Assembly: GCA_949294735.1 (NCBI GenBank)
Contig: CASFII010000006.1
Span: 248,001-312,000, forward strand
DNA length: 64,000 bases
Source of the DNA: an uncultured Coriobacteriaceae bacterium
GTDB taxonomy: Bacteria > Actinomycetota > Coriobacteriia > Coriobacteriales > Eggerthellaceae
Direction of reading: 5' to 3'
The notes below the pieces were generated by a model. That model was not told the origin of the DNA, did not search any database, and worked only from the letters and a program-made list of their open reading frames with translations. The position numbers and the translations under genes are program-made. Positions within the stretch are counted from its first letter, which is position 1. Every line of letters starts with the position of its first letter. Shown one piece after another: positions 8,439 through 17,928 of this stretch.

Positions 8439-9734
8439 CTACACATTAATGTACACGTAGATAATGCGGGTGGTATCAGATAGCTCGCCAGAAGCATTTG
8501 CCGCCGTGTAATCATAGGAAAGCACCGCTGACCAGGTGTGTTTGGTATCGTTTACTTCAAACGTACCCTCGAATGAGCAATATTCTTTTGCAACCTTTTC
8601 GCCATCGGCTGTATAGGTAGTGTATTCATCTTTGTTGGCTGGAAGCTTAGCTGAGCCAGCAGGAACATCCACCCCTGCTTCAAGCAGTGTGTTTTCAATG
8701 ATGCCTTCGGTTTCTACAGCATCAGAAAAACCAAAAGCGCCATAGCCCAGGGAAGCAGCGGAGGCAGAATAACCTGCCTGGATAATTTCACCTTCGCAGT
8801 TAATACCTAGGTACACCGTCGGCTTACCCGCACGAGGATCAGCAGGCTCTTCAGTTAAGGAAACCGTAACGCTCTTTACGATAACCTTCGGGTCTTTAGT
8901 TTCGTTCTTCTTTTCTTTCTTGGACTTATCAACAACGCTGCCATCAGGATTAACATCACGAGAACTGGTTACTTTTGCGCCACGTTCAAGCTGCTTAATG
9001 GCTTCCTTTTGATTTAAGCCTAAAAGCGTAAGTAGGTTAGGAGCTTCAGTAATCTTTTCCGTAGACGTATCAGCATCAGTTACCGCATCTTCCACCAGCG
9101 TGGTTTCTTCCTGTTGCTGCGCTTGCGAATCGGCAAGCTGCTGTGCTTGCTGGAACAGCTGAAAGCCAAAATAGCAAAGAGCAATAAAGAGAGCCGCCAG
9201 CAAGAAAATAACAATGGTTAACGTGGTACGAAGACGCTTTGACTTGCGCAAATGAGGCGGAAGTTCTTCCTGCCCCGCTTCATCCTTTTTCGCATGACGC
9301 GCGCTTGCGGCAGTTGCTTCAACAAAGATAGGTGATTCATCTTCACTAACTTCTTCGGCGCGCTGGATAACTGCAGCTGCTTCATCGGCGCTTTGCTCAT
9401 AGAAGGTTTCGAAGTCGTCTTCGCTTGCTGTTTGCGAAGCACCCTCATCTACTTCATCGTCAGAAAAATCGGTTTTAACGTGTTTACCTCGGTACGCCTT
9501 GATGATTTCTTCGTCTTCGGCAGCAGCTTCTTCTTCATCTGCGTTTTGAGCATCTCTGCCAAAACCAGAACCGCTCAGAACAACGCGACCACCGTCGGTG
9601 GTACTTTCAGTCAGCCCGTCTTCTAAGGGCTCAAAAGCTTCCGTAAGACCCAAAGAGTTGTCTTCGTCCTTAGGAGTAAAACTCTGTTCGTTCATCATGC
9701 CTTCTTCTTCTTCGTTTCTAATGTGTTTAGGCAT
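8439..9734 (-). CDS. Acidic single-pass membrane protein, function unknown
   Basis: I do not recognise this 431-aa protein. Residues 1-165 are very acidic and low in complexity (many Glu, Asp, Ala, Ser) and are predicted cytoplasmic. A basic patch (HLRKSKRLR) precedes one membrane span at about 169-191. A Gln-rich stalk and a soluble extracellular part of some 230 residues follow. The last 130 residues look folded (EYCSFEGTFEVNDTKHTWSAV), reminiscent in layout of small secreted binding domains, but I can assign no family. The ATG at 9734 has AAAGGCGG about 8 nt upstream; ATG at 9695 is a possible alternative. It follows a second acidic membrane protein with a short gap, so the two may work together. 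Confidence 0.75.
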   Translation of the reverse strand: MPKHIRNEEEEGMMNEQSFTPKDEDNSLGLTEAFEPLEDGLTESTTDGGRVVLSGSGFGRDAQNADEEEAAAEDEEIIKAYRGKHVKTDFSDDEVDEGASQTASEDDFETFYEQSADEAAAVIQRAEEVSEDESPIFVEATAASARHAKKDEAGQEELPPHLRKSKRLRTTLTIVIFLLAALFIALCYFGFQLFQQAQQLADSQAQQQEETTLVEDAVTDADTSTEKITEAPNLLTLLGLNQKEAIKQLERGAKVTSSRDVNPDGSVVDKSKKEKKNETKDPKVIVKSVTVSLTEEPADPRAGKPTVYLGINCEGEIIQAGYSASAASLGYGAFGFSDAVETEGIIENTLLEAGVDVPAGSAKLPANKDEYTTYTADGEKVAKEYCSFEGTFEVNDTKHTWSAVLSYDYTAANASGELSDTTRIIYVYINV

Positions 9735-9768
9735 AGTGAAACCGCCTTTCTACGTGGATATCACGCAC

Positions 9769-10161
9769 TTATCTCATGAATAGAAAATAATACAGCACTG
9801 CAACAATTAAAAAGACCAGGGCACACGCGATTACCACTTTTTGCACGAAAGGCATAGAAGCGCCCTTTAGATCCTCTAAGGTTGTTTCGATATAACCCCC
9901 TGATTTTTGTTTCGTAGGATGTTCTGTTCGCTCAGATTCCTGGGAAGACTCATATTCTTCTTCAAGGAGAGTGTCATCAGTAAACCCAACAGACTCTTCT
10001 TCTGATTCTTCGGAAATTGCATCAGCAAACGCTTCGGCGTCTGAAGCAACCCCCTCGGGTTCTCCTACCTCGGGCTCTGAACGTAGGCCAGCTTCAATAA
10101 CAATGTCATCATCTTCATCAGAAGTAAGCGTGATGTGCGAAAACTTCTTTTCTTCAGCCAC
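9769..10161 (-). CDS. Small acidic tail-anchored membrane protein
   Basis: This 130-aa protein is unrecognised. About 100 residues of strongly acidic, Glu/Ser-rich and probably disordered sequence are followed by one C-terminal membrane span at about 108-127 that ends in YYFLFMR. That topology is tail-anchored, with the acidic part in the cytoplasm. It lies between the Uup-like ATPase gene and the larger acidic membrane protein, in the same orientation. The composition resembles the N-terminal region of that neighbour, which suggests related roles or partners. Confidence 0.7.
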   Translation of the reverse strand: MAEEKKFSHITLTSDEDDDIVIEAGLRSEPEVGEPEGVASDAEAFADAISEESEEESVGFTDDTLLEEEYESSQESERTEHPTKQKSGGYIETTLEDLKGASMPFVQKVVIACALVFLIVAVLYYFLFMR

Positions 10162-10207
10162 AGCAGTCCCTTTCCCTTAGTTATCTTAAGTATAAAGGAT
10201 TCTTGTT

Positions 10208-12028
10208 CTATTCGCCCAATGCTTCGGCTGCATCCAACCACACAAGTTCTAATTCTTCCTTCTGAGCATGCAATTCATCGAGTTCTTTTTGGAGGTCGGT
10301 CAATGCTACAAAATCACTTGGTGCAGCCTGTTGCATTCTTTCATGCACTGCATCAATTTTGCCTTGTAATGTTTGCATCTTGCGCTCACTTGATTCGAGC
10401 GTTTTTCTCAGTGTTCGAATTTCTCCTCCCGTAAGAGCTCGCTTCGCAGGAGCTTCTTTTGGTGGTTCTTGAGATACCTGTCCCTTGCCTGCTGCTCTCA
10501 ACTCCTGCTGGAATGCTCCTTCATCTTGGCTAAGCATACGAAGATATTCGTCTATGCCTCCTGGAAGGTGACGTAAGGCTGTCCCAACAAGAGCAAACTG
10601 GTCATCTGTTACGCGCTCCATAAGGTATCGGTCATGCGTCACCAGCAAGAGCGTACCACTCCATCCATCAAGAAGGGTTTCAACAGCAGCAAGCATGTCA
10701 GTATCAAGGTCGTTGCCTGGTTCGTCCAAAATGAGTACGTTTGGCTCATCGAGCAAAATCAACATAAGAGCTAAACGACGCTTCTGCCCACCAGAAAGAT
10801 CTTTTACGGGCTCATTTAAATCGGCGTTTGAAAAGCCCAAACGCTCCAGAAGCTGAGCAGGCGTCATCTCTTTCCCGTCAGCCATACGCCTACGACTATA
10901 GCGTCCTATAACCTGACGAACACGGTCGTTACCACAAGCATTCAGTTCATCTAAATGCTGTGAGAGCACCGCAAAACGCACCGTTTGACCAATCTTTACA
11001 GTCCCAGAAGTAGGAATAAGTGCGCCCTGAATTAACTTGAGGAGAGTTGTCTTACCCGCACCGTTTGCACCAACAATGCCAAACCTATCCCCTGCGCCAA
11101 TGTTTAAGGTAATGTTACTAAGCACTGGTTGCTTAGAATCAAACGCAAAACTGACGTTTTCAAGCGAAATAACCTGTTTACCTAAACGAGCAACGGCCAT
11201 ACGCTTAAGCTCAAGAGAGTTTCGCAGTTCAGGAACATCCGCAATAAGTGCCTGAGCTTTTGCCACATGAAATTTAGGTTTCGTCGCACGGGCGCGTGCT
11301 CCTCGAGAGAGCCATGCCAGTTCCCTCCGAAGCTCATTTTGCCTTTTTTGTTCAGCCAAATCAGCCAAACGATCGCGCTCTATACGCTGTAAAATATAGG
11401 CAGAAAACCCTCCTTCAAAGGGCTCAACCTTGCGGTCGTGCACCTCCCACATAGAAGTGCATACCTCGTCCAAAAACCACCTATCGTGAGTCACCACAAG
11501 CAAGCACCCCGACCCCTCGCGCCAGCGATGCTTGAGATGATTTGCCAACCACGTGATAGCCGGTAAGTCAAGATGGTTGGTGGGTTCATCAAGCATTAAG
11601 ACGTCCCAGGCTCCAACCAAAAGACGCGCAAGATCAACCCGTCTGCGCTGTCCACCTGAAAGATTTTTTACCTTTCGTTCCCACAGCGCAACTAAGCCTA
11701 GTCCTTGCAAAATATCACGAATTTCAGCATTTGCCGCCCATTCGTATTCGGGCATATCACCTACAACTGCCTGGTGAACCGTGTGTTCAGAATTCAAAGA
11801 ATCAGACTGTTTAAGTAAGCCAACGCTCACACCACGCGTTCTGACGACACGGCCTGCATCTGGTTCTAGGTTTCCTGACAAAAGGGACAAGAGGCTTGAT
11901 TTGCCTCCACCGTTTTTGCCTACGATACCAATGCGAGCACCCTCATCAACACCCAAAGAAAGCGATTCGAACACCACTTTGGTAGGGAAATCTACACGAA
12001 CTTTTTCGCACCCCAGGAGAAATGCCAC
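10208..12028 (-). CDS. uup: ABC-F ATPase, Uup type
   Basis: This 606-aa soluble protein has two ABC ATPase domains and no membrane segments, the layout of ribosome-associated ABC-F proteins. The first Walker A is GKNGGGKSS at 37-45, with NLSGGQRRR and LMLDEPTNHLD further on. The second is GANGAGKTT, with DLSGGQKRR and LILDEPGNDLD. The segment after domain 1 (SRGARARATKPK) and a C-terminal coiled coil of about 75 residues are typical of the Uup branch, which is linked to ribosome handling and to suppression of transposon excision. The start is GTG at 12028 with AGGAGG 8-9 nt upstream. It begins 3 bp after the MFS transporter stop, so the two are coupled. An antibiotic-resistance ABC-F role is less likely given the C-terminal tail. 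Confidence 0.85.
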   Translation of the reverse strand: MAFLLGCEKVRVDFPTKVVFESLSLGVDEGARIGIVGKNGGGKSSLLSLLSGNLEPDAGRVVRTRGVSVGLLKQSDSLNSEHTVHQAVVGDMPEYEWAANAEIRDILQGLGLVALWERKVKNLSGGQRRRVDLARLLVGAWDVLMLDEPTNHLDLPAITWLANHLKHRWREGSGCLLVVTHDRWFLDEVCTSMWEVHDRKVEPFEGGFSAYILQRIERDRLADLAEQKRQNELRRELAWLSRGARARATKPKFHVAKAQALIADVPELRNSLELKRMAVARLGKQVISLENVSFAFDSKQPVLSNITLNIGAGDRFGIVGANGAGKTTLLKLIQGALIPTSGTVKIGQTVRFAVLSQHLDELNACGNDRVRQVIGRYSRRRMADGKEMTPAQLLERLGFSNADLNEPVKDLSGGQKRRLALMLILLDEPNVLILDEPGNDLDTDMLAAVETLLDGWSGTLLLVTHDRYLMERVTDDQFALVGTALRHLPGGIDEYLRMLSQDEGAFQQELRAAGKGQVSQEPPKEAPAKRALTGGEIRTLRKTLESSERKMQTLQGKIDAVHERMQQAAPSDFVALTDLQKELDELHAQKEELELVWLDAAEALGE

Positions 12029-12031
12029 CGT

Positions 12032-13474
12032 TTAGCCCTCCTGAGAAGAATTTGAGGAAGCTGCCAGGTTCTGCGCTAGCTGCTGCTCTTCTTTGTGTGA
12101 ATGAACCTTCCAGAGCACACAAACAAAAACGCAAAGCGAAAGGAAGGCAGAAAATCCTAAAGCCACGTCGTAGGCAAACGAAAGTGGAGCAGCACCTGAA
12201 GCAACTGCGCTGCTTGCCGAAATGGAAGTAATAAGAAAGACCATAATGGCAGTTCCCAACGAAGCACAGGCTTGACGCACTGCTGCAAAAAAGGCACTTC
12301 CATCCATCACAATTGACTTTGGAAGATCTGATAAGCCCCACGAGGTAATAGGGCCAATAAGACAACTGACCCCTATACCGCGAATGGTCTGCAGAAGCGA
12401 AAGCATAATGAGCGAAGTTCCAGCATGGACAAATATCATGCCGAACGCACCTACAAATAAGCAGAATGACGCAAACAGTGCGACGGGGCGAATCCCAATC
12501 TTATCGGTCAAATAACCCGCAACAGGATTTGTTACAAACGCCAAAACAGTTGCAGGCAAAAAGACAAGTCCGGCCTCAAACGCAGTTCCACCGCACACCC
12601 CTTCTACAAACATAGGGACGATGAGGGTGATTCCCATAAAACTTGCGAAGAGGCAGTTTTGAGCAACAAAGCTAATTCGAAAGCGAGCGGAATCAAAAAT
12701 ATGCATGCTAATCAGTGGTTCACGTACCCGTTTTTGACGCGATACAAAACCAAGCAAGCAAGCCAAACCCACCAGTACGGGAGTGATTACCGCAGGACTT
12801 GCAAGAGACATGCTTGCTGCGTTGGAAAAACCAAGCAAAAGTCCACCAAACCCGAGCGTAGAAAGCATGAAAGAGATGGTATCGAGCCGTGGATTTTTCT
12901 CTGAAGGCTTTTCCTGGGGCACAAACGCCGCAGTAGAAATCAAAAGCAAGCCTACAACAGCTGCCAAAATAGCAAAGAAACTTCTCCAACCCCACGTGTC
13001 CACCAAGGCGCCACCTATGATTGGACCGATATTGGGAGCAAAACCCATGGCAATACCAGCAATGCCCATGGCGGTATTTTTTCGCCCTTCGGGAAAACGC
13101 GTCATAGCGATACTTTGCAGTAGGGGCATCGTAATACCCGCCGATGCCGCCTGAAGCACCCGGCCAACAACCATGACCTCAAAATTTGGTGCGTACAAAT
13201 CAGCCAAGGCGCCAATAAGTGACAAGAAGAGCGAAATAAGCACCAAGTTTTTCAACGAAAACTTATGAGATAGATATGTCACCAAGGGTACTGTGATACC
13301 CATTACTAACATGTAGATAGTAGTAAGCCACTGGGCAACCTCTGCCCCAATAGCAAAGTCCGCTTCAATTCCGTGAAGCATTGCATTGGTAACCGTCTGT
13401 GTTAAAGACCCTAACGCAGTCGCAATGGTCGCAATCACAAAGAGTGCTATGACTCGCTTTGGTACTCGTTCCAT
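12032..13474 (-). CDS. MFS multidrug exporter, DHA2 type
   Basis: This 480-aa integral membrane protein has about 14 hydrophobic segments, the pattern of the drug:proton antiporter-2 group (EmrB/QacA). The first loops show QWLTTIYMLVMGITVPL and a motif A-like LSHKFSLKNLVLISL. A central GRVLQAASAGITMPLLQS and GIAMGFAPNIGPIIGGALVDTW match the conserved loop and antiporter motif C of the family. The start ATG at 13474 is preceded by AGGAAGAAG, lies 4 bp after the rsmA stop, and is preferred to an earlier in-frame start inside rsmA. The substrate cannot be read from sequence. It is probably co-transcribed with rsmA and uup. Confidence 0.85.
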   Translation of the reverse strand: MERVPKRVIALFVIATIATALGSLTQTVTNAMLHGIEADFAIGAEVAQWLTTIYMLVMGITVPLVTYLSHKFSLKNLVLISLFLSLIGALADLYAPNFEVMVVGRVLQAASAGITMPLLQSIAMTRFPEGRKNTAMGIAGIAMGFAPNIGPIIGGALVDTWGWRSFFAILAAVVGLLLISTAAFVPQEKPSEKNPRLDTISFMLSTLGFGGLLLGFSNAASMSLASPAVITPVLVGLACLLGFVSRQKRVREPLISMHIFDSARFRISFVAQNCLFASFMGITLIVPMFVEGVCGGTAFEAGLVFLPATVLAFVTNPVAGYLTDKIGIRPVALFASFCLFVGAFGMIFVHAGTSLIMLSLLQTIRGIGVSCLIGPITSWGLSDLPKSIVMDGSAFFAAVRQACASLGTAIMVFLITSISASSAVASGAAPLSFAYDVALGFSAFLSLCVFVCVLWKVHSHKEEQQLAQNLAASSNSSQEG

Positions 13475-13478
13475 AGAG

Positions 13479-14423
13479 CTATTCTTCTTCCTGTAAACAC
13501 CTATCAAGATAAGCACTGCCGAGTAATAAGAATTCTTCTTGGGTAAGCGTTTCTCCTCGACGCTGAGGATTCACACCAGCCTGTTCAAAGATCGCTGCAA
13601 GGTTATCCAGAGCCAACACTCCGCGTTTCCCTTTGCTTGCAAAATAGCTCTTACAAGAATTGGAAAGGGTCTTCCTTCTACTTGCAAAAGCAGCGTCCGC
13701 CATAACACACGTAGCCTGTAGCAGTTCCGCCGAAGCTAGCACACCACCAGGAGCAGCTATCTTTCGCCGATTAAGACGAATTACGGTGCTATCAACGTGA
13801 GGTGGTGGGAAAAAATTGTTAGGACCAACTAAAAAGCTCCCTTTTACCTGGGTAAATAAACCTAGCTTAACCGTATAAGCACCGTAGTTTTTGTTGCCTG
13901 GTGTTGCCGCAATACGCTGCGCTACCTCTTTTTGAACCATCACGGTTGCGCTTTCTAGACTCGAAAAGCGCTGAAAGTAGTCAAGAATTAGGGTTGCAGC
14001 GACGGCGTAGGGTAAGTTAGCAATGAATTTGTTCGGTGCAAAAGGCAGGTCTTCCGTACGCAAATTCAGCGCATCTTTTTGCACCAAGGTAAATCGGTCT
14101 GCCCAAGGACGAAGCGTATGATTCAAAACTTGTGGCAAGTCTTGATCTCGCTCAACCGAAAGCAGCGTTCCTCCTCGCTTCAAAAGCGCAATACTGAGCG
14201 TCCCGATTCCTGGGCCCACCTCAAGAATAGCATCCGAACTCTTAACTTCGGCAAGTGAAAGAATCTTTTCGATGATGGCGTTATTGATAAGAAAGTTCTG
14301 GCCTAAGGACTTTTTCGTAGCTAAACCAAACCCCTGAAGCACCTCACGAGTGACACGTGGGTTTGCTAAAGGCGAAAGTACCTCTTCGTTTTCAAGTTCT
14401 ATTTGCAAAGAACGATTTTCCAC
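13479..14423 (-). CDS. rsmA: 16S rRNA dimethyladenosine transferase RsmA (KsgA)
   Basis: RsmA dimethylates two adjacent adenines in helix 45 of 16S rRNA during small-subunit assembly, using S-adenosylmethionine. The 314-aa protein shows KKSLGQNFLINN at 37-48, the SAM-binding LEVGPGIGTLSIAL at 67-80 and the catalytic NLPY at 136-139. FFPPPHVDSTVIRL near 190 is also characteristic. About 30 extra N-terminal residues precede the usual start region. It is followed within 4 bp by the MFS transporter, and the flavoprotein gene lies 20 bp upstream in the same direction. Confidence 0.95.
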   Translation of the reverse strand: MENRSLQIELENEEVLSPLANPRVTREVLQGFGLATKKSLGQNFLINNAIIEKILSLAEVKSSDAILEVGPGIGTLSIALLKRGGTLLSVERDQDLPQVLNHTLRPWADRFTLVQKDALNLRTEDLPFAPNKFIANLPYAVAATLILDYFQRFSSLESATVMVQKEVAQRIAATPGNKNYGAYTVKLGLFTQVKGSFLVGPNNFFPPPHVDSTVIRLNRRKIAAPGGVLASAELLQATCVMADAAFASRRKTLSNSCKSYFASKGKRGVLALDNLAAIFEQAGVNPQRRGETLTQEEFLLLGSAYLDRCLQEEE

Positions 14424-14443
14424 GCGTGGCCTTCCTTTGCAAG

Positions 14444-15067
14444 TTAGCTTTCATAAGTAGAAAAATCCAGCTCTTCCGCATCGGTCAGAATTTCACCTGA
14501 TTCATCAATTTTTCCAACCCAATCAAGTACCCGCTCAAAAGTAAAGCCCGCACAGGAAAAAGCAGAACACATCACACCAATCAGCGGAGCATACCCATGA
14601 GGATCTCCCCCTTCTCCTACGATATGCAACGTAGCGGGACGCTTTTCGGTAAGCTTTTCGCGCGTCCAAAAGTAGGGCTGCAACCTATCAAGCAACGCCT
14701 TCATCTGGGCTGGAGCACCAGAAAAATACACTGGTGAAACCACAATAAGTTCATCGGCTTCGTCGAGCAACTCACGGACCTCTGCCATATCATCATGAAT
14801 AGCACAAGGCGCACCAAAAGCATGTTTTTCTTCTGCAAGCTTCTCTTCGACTGTATCCAAAGAGAGTCCACTTGCAAGAGCGGTATCCGAATCCAGAGCT
14901 TTACAGGCGTCGCACCCTTGGCATGGCTGAATCTCCAAGGTGGACACCGAAGCTAAAGAAACTTCATCTTCAGGGCATTCTTCAATACAAGCTTCAAAGA
15001 GTTCTTCAGCCAGAGCAGCACTCCGACCGTGCACCCGAGGGGAACCTACTACAATTAAGCGTTTCAT
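14444..15067 (-). CDS. NADPH-dependent FMN reductase-like flavoprotein with Cys cluster
   Basis: This 207-aa protein has a flavodoxin-like fold. An FMN phosphate loop GSPRVHGRSAA at 8-18 is followed by CQGCDACKALD, with cysteines at 49, 52 and 55, the cluster-binding spacing seen in iron-sulfur flavoproteins. VSPVYFSGAPAQMKALLDRL near 140 is the conserved flavin-contact segment of this family. The likely role is electron transfer or reduction of small compounds; the substrate is unknown. The start ATG at 15067 overlaps the tatD stop as ATGA and has AAAGAAG upstream, which indicates translational coupling. Confidence 0.85.
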   Translation of the reverse strand: MKRLIVVGSPRVHGRSAALAEELFEACIEECPEDEVSLASVSTLEIQPCQGCDACKALDSDTALASGLSLDTVEEKLAEEKHAFGAPCAIHDDMAEVRELLDEADELIVVSPVYFSGAPAQMKALLDRLQPYFWTREKLTEKRPATLHIVGEGGDPHGYAPLIGVMCSAFSCAGFTFERVLDWVGKIDESGEILTDAEELDFSTYES

Positions 15068-16041
15068 AACTCTTCTTTCCCTTGCGCCTTTTGCCACGAA
15101 GTCGCTTCCCTATCCAAGAGATCAAAGGCGTTCTGATTAACACGTCTCAAAAACATCGCAGTCTCTTCTGGAGTGGTACACCCGCACGTTTGAGCCAAAA
15201 TGCACGCCGTGAAAAGCGTATGAGTTGGTTCACACACTACCCCACGAACGGGCTCGGGGGCCATATAAGGGGCATCCGTTTCGGTGAGAAGAAGATGCGT
15301 AGGCACCTGGGCGGCCGCCTCCCTCGTCTCTTCTGACTTTTTGAAGGTAAGAGCCCCACCAAAGGCCACGTAGCAACCCGCATCGACCCAGCGTTTGAGT
15401 TCTACCCAATCTAAATTGAAGCAATGTAGTAAAACCCCTGCTTCAGGCATTCCTTCTTCTTGAAGAAGGGCGAACGCATCGTCATGAGCTTCGCGCACGT
15501 GTAAAGCAACAGGTAATCCTGCCTCTTTTGCCAGGCGTAGCTGCGTACGAAAGACATCACGCTGCACCTCACGCGGGGAAAGATCATAGTGATAGTCAAG
15601 CCCAATTTCCCCCACCGCGCAAACGCGTTCATCGGTCATTAGGCGGCGCAACACCTGTTCAAGCTCATCATCAAACAGTGAAGCATTGTGAGGATGAACC
15701 CCCACCGCAATGCGCACGCGAGGAAGTCTTCCTTCGAAAGAACGTTCCTGCCCCTCCGTAATTTCAGTCAGGGTGGTCTGGGCTTCTTGCAACCAACCGT
15801 CAAGCGCATCAAATACAACCGACCCTTCATCTGAAGGGTCGTTGATAGCGCATACAAAATTCACGCCAAGAACCGCACAACGCGCCAACGCAAGCGCTGG
15901 GTCAGGCAGCATATGAAGATGCGCATGAGTATCAGCTACAGGGGCCGTAAGCGCTGGCGTTTCCACAACGCGCCACTTACCATGCTTACGCTTTTGCCAA
16001 AACTGCGTATCGCGAAAGACGGGATCGTGTTCTTCGGTCAT
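15064..16041 (-). CDS. tatD: TatD-family metal-dependent DNase
   Basis: This 325-aa TIM-barrel hydrolase belongs to the TatD group, whose members are 3' exonucleases or deoxyribonucleases. Metal ligands are visible: DTHAHLH at 37-43, GEIGLDYHY at 144-152 (Glu145), His181, His206 and Asp256 in LLTETDAPYM. The N-terminus carries about 35 extra residues before the first ligand. In many genomes metG, tatD and rsmA lie together in this order, as here, with the flavoprotein and rsmA following directly. Confidence 0.93.
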   Translation of the reverse strand: MTEEHDPVFRDTQFWQKRKHGKWRVVETPALTAPVADTHAHLHMLPDPALALARCAVLGVNFVCAINDPSDEGSVVFDALDGWLQEAQTTLTEITEGQERSFEGRLPRVRIAVGVHPHNASLFDDELEQVLRRLMTDERVCAVGEIGLDYHYDLSPREVQRDVFRTQLRLAKEAGLPVALHVREAHDDAFALLQEEGMPEAGVLLHCFNLDWVELKRWVDAGCYVAFGGALTFKKSEETREAAAQVPTHLLLTETDAPYMAPEPVRGVVCEPTHTLFTACILAQTCGCTTPEETAMFLRRVNQNAFDLLDREATSWQKAQGKEEL

Positions 16042-16071
16042 AGAAATCTTACTCAGCCTAACCAGGCGCTT

Positions 16072-17667
16072 CTATTCCACAGAAGGAAGGTTGTCGGTGT
16101 CTAAGCGCGGGAACAAAGGATCGCCCACTTCTACCGCATTACCAGCAGGAAGCTGACCCCATGCCGACGCTTCCTTAATGTTGTCAACTGCCGTAATGTC
16201 TCCGAGCGAAAGGCGACGAAATACCTCTGCAGAGGTGTTTGGCATAAGCGGAGCAAAATACAACGCGCAAATGCGAATAGCTTCCAGTGCGTTATACAAT
16301 ACCGCTGCCAATTCGCCAGCAGTTTCTTCGCTTTTTGCTAAATTCCATGGGGCCATTTCTTCGACATACAAGTTGACCCTGCCTGCAAGCTTCTGAACAG
16401 CTTGAGCAGCACCAGAAAAGTCAACCTTATCAAGACAAGCGTTGTACTCTTCATAAAGCTCATCCGCAATTTCTTTGAGCGGATTAGAAGCAACCAAAGC
16501 AGCAGCACTTTCAGGCACTACAGGAACTTGTGCGTCAAAGTATTTCTTTGTCATGTTGAACACGCGGCTACACAGATTACCCCAAGTGTTTGCCAAGTCG
16601 GCGTTGTATACCTGCACCATGCGTTCCATGGAAATGCTGCCGTCATGGCCAAACTGCACGTCACTCATGAAGTAGTAACGATAGGCATCCACCCCAAAGA
16701 TTTTCACCAAATCTGCTGGGCGAAGTGCATTATTCTTAGATTTCGACATCTTTTCGCCCTTGGTCAGCAAAAAGCCGTGACCAAACACCGTATGGGTAAT
16801 TGGCAGGCCGGCTGCCATCAGCATTGCAGGCCAAATAACACAATGGAAGCGGATGATGTCCTTACCAACAAAGTGATACTGCATGGGCCAATGCGCCTCA
16901 AATTCCTCGGCGCGATCTTCGCTCCCATAGCCAATGCCTGTAAGATATGCCAAAAGAGCATCTGCCCACACGTACGCAACGTGACCCTTGTCGAAGGGCA
17001 GAGGAACACCCCAATCAAAGGTACTACGAGAAATACTTAAATCTTTCAGACCGCTTTTCACAAACGAGACAATTTCGTTACGGCGCGTTTCAGGACGAAT
17101 AAAATCGGGGTTTTCCTCGTAGAACTTCAAAAGCGACTCTTGGAAATCAGACAGCTTGAAGAACCAGTTTTCTTCGCCAGAGGCCATAAGCTGCACCGGA
17201 CGTTTGCAATCGGGGCACACAAACACCCCTTCTTCGTTCTTTTCAAGATCGCTTTCGGCGTAATACGTTTCTTCGTGGACGCAGTACCAGCCTTCGTATG
17301 CGCCTTTATATAAAAAGCCCTTTTCATACAGGTCGTTCCAGAATTTCTGAACACTCTTAGCATGACGGGGTTCGGTAGTGCGAACGAAATCGGTATAAGT
17401 AATATTCAGCATATCCCATGCTTCGCGGAACGCAGGTTCCATGCTGTCGCACCACACCTGCGGTGTCATACCGTGAGCTTCAGCGGTATCAGCAACTTTT
17501 TGTCCGTGTTCGTCCATGCCTGTTACAAAAGCAACGTCATAACCGTTCATGCGCTGATAGCGGGCGACCGTATCAGCAGCCACGGTGGTATAAGCAGTAC
17601 CTAAATGCGGAGCAGCGTTTACGTAATAAATGGGGGTAGTGAACGAATAAGTCGGTTTTGCGGACAT
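16072..17667 (-). CDS. metG: Methionyl-tRNA synthetase
   Basis: MetRS charges tRNA-Met. The 531-aa class I enzyme has a HIGH-type motif HLGT at 21-24 and KMSKS at 306-310, followed by a helical anticodon-binding domain. The connecting insert holds YCVHEETYY and CPDC (Cys129, His131, Cys151, Cys154), a knuckle in which one of the usual four cysteines is replaced by histidine. There is no C-terminal EMAP/Trbp111-like dimerisation domain, so this is the short form. The gene reads divergently from the secreted lipase across a gap of about 200 bp, and tatD follows. Confidence 0.96.
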   Translation of the reverse strand: MSAKPTYSFTTPIYYVNAAPHLGTAYTTVAADTVARYQRMNGYDVAFVTGMDEHGQKVADTAEAHGMTPQVWCDSMEPAFREAWDMLNITYTDFVRTTEPRHAKSVQKFWNDLYEKGFLYKGAYEGWYCVHEETYYAESDLEKNEEGVFVCPDCKRPVQLMASGEENWFFKLSDFQESLLKFYEENPDFIRPETRRNEIVSFVKSGLKDLSISRSTFDWGVPLPFDKGHVAYVWADALLAYLTGIGYGSEDRAEEFEAHWPMQYHFVGKDIIRFHCVIWPAMLMAAGLPITHTVFGHGFLLTKGEKMSKSKNNALRPADLVKIFGVDAYRYYFMSDVQFGHDGSISMERMVQVYNADLANTWGNLCSRVFNMTKKYFDAQVPVVPESAAALVASNPLKEIADELYEEYNACLDKVDFSGAAQAVQKLAGRVNLYVEEMAPWNLAKSEETAGELAAVLYNALEAIRICALYFAPLMPNTSAEVFRRLSLGDITAVDNIKEASAWGQLPAGNAVEVGDPLFPRLDTDNLPSVE

Positions 17668-17844
17668 GCTTCCTCTTTCTTTCTTACCTACGTTATTTCA
17701 GGGTGAAAATAAACTTATATCCCTACCAAAGTAGAGCCCAGTGTCCAGCCGCTCATTTTACCACGCAGGCTTACCTGCTTGTAGAAAGTAACAAAAGTTG
17801 ACGGGAATTCGCCGAATAAACAACAAACGGTTTGGGGAGAAACA

Positions 17845-17928
17845 ATGCATATTAACCGAAAAATATACTTACACCATGGAAAAGCTTTCATACAAGACGC
17901 ACAAAGAACTGCCCCTCCGCTATCCTAG
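17845..17928 (+). CDS. Possible 27-codon upstream ORF overlapping the lipase start
   Basis: An ATG at 17845 follows GGGGAG by 6 nt, a better ribosome site than the lipase ATG has. It opens a 27-codon frame, offset from the lipase, that ends at TAG 17926-17928 inside the signal-peptide coding region. It could be a leader that controls lipase translation, or chance. Confidence 0.25.
   Translation: MHINRKIYLHHGKAFIQDAQRTAPPLS

Noticed and set aside
17798..17875. TTG start adding 26 residues to the lipase
   Set aside because: It has no ribosome site, and it would bury the signal peptide behind a polar extension.
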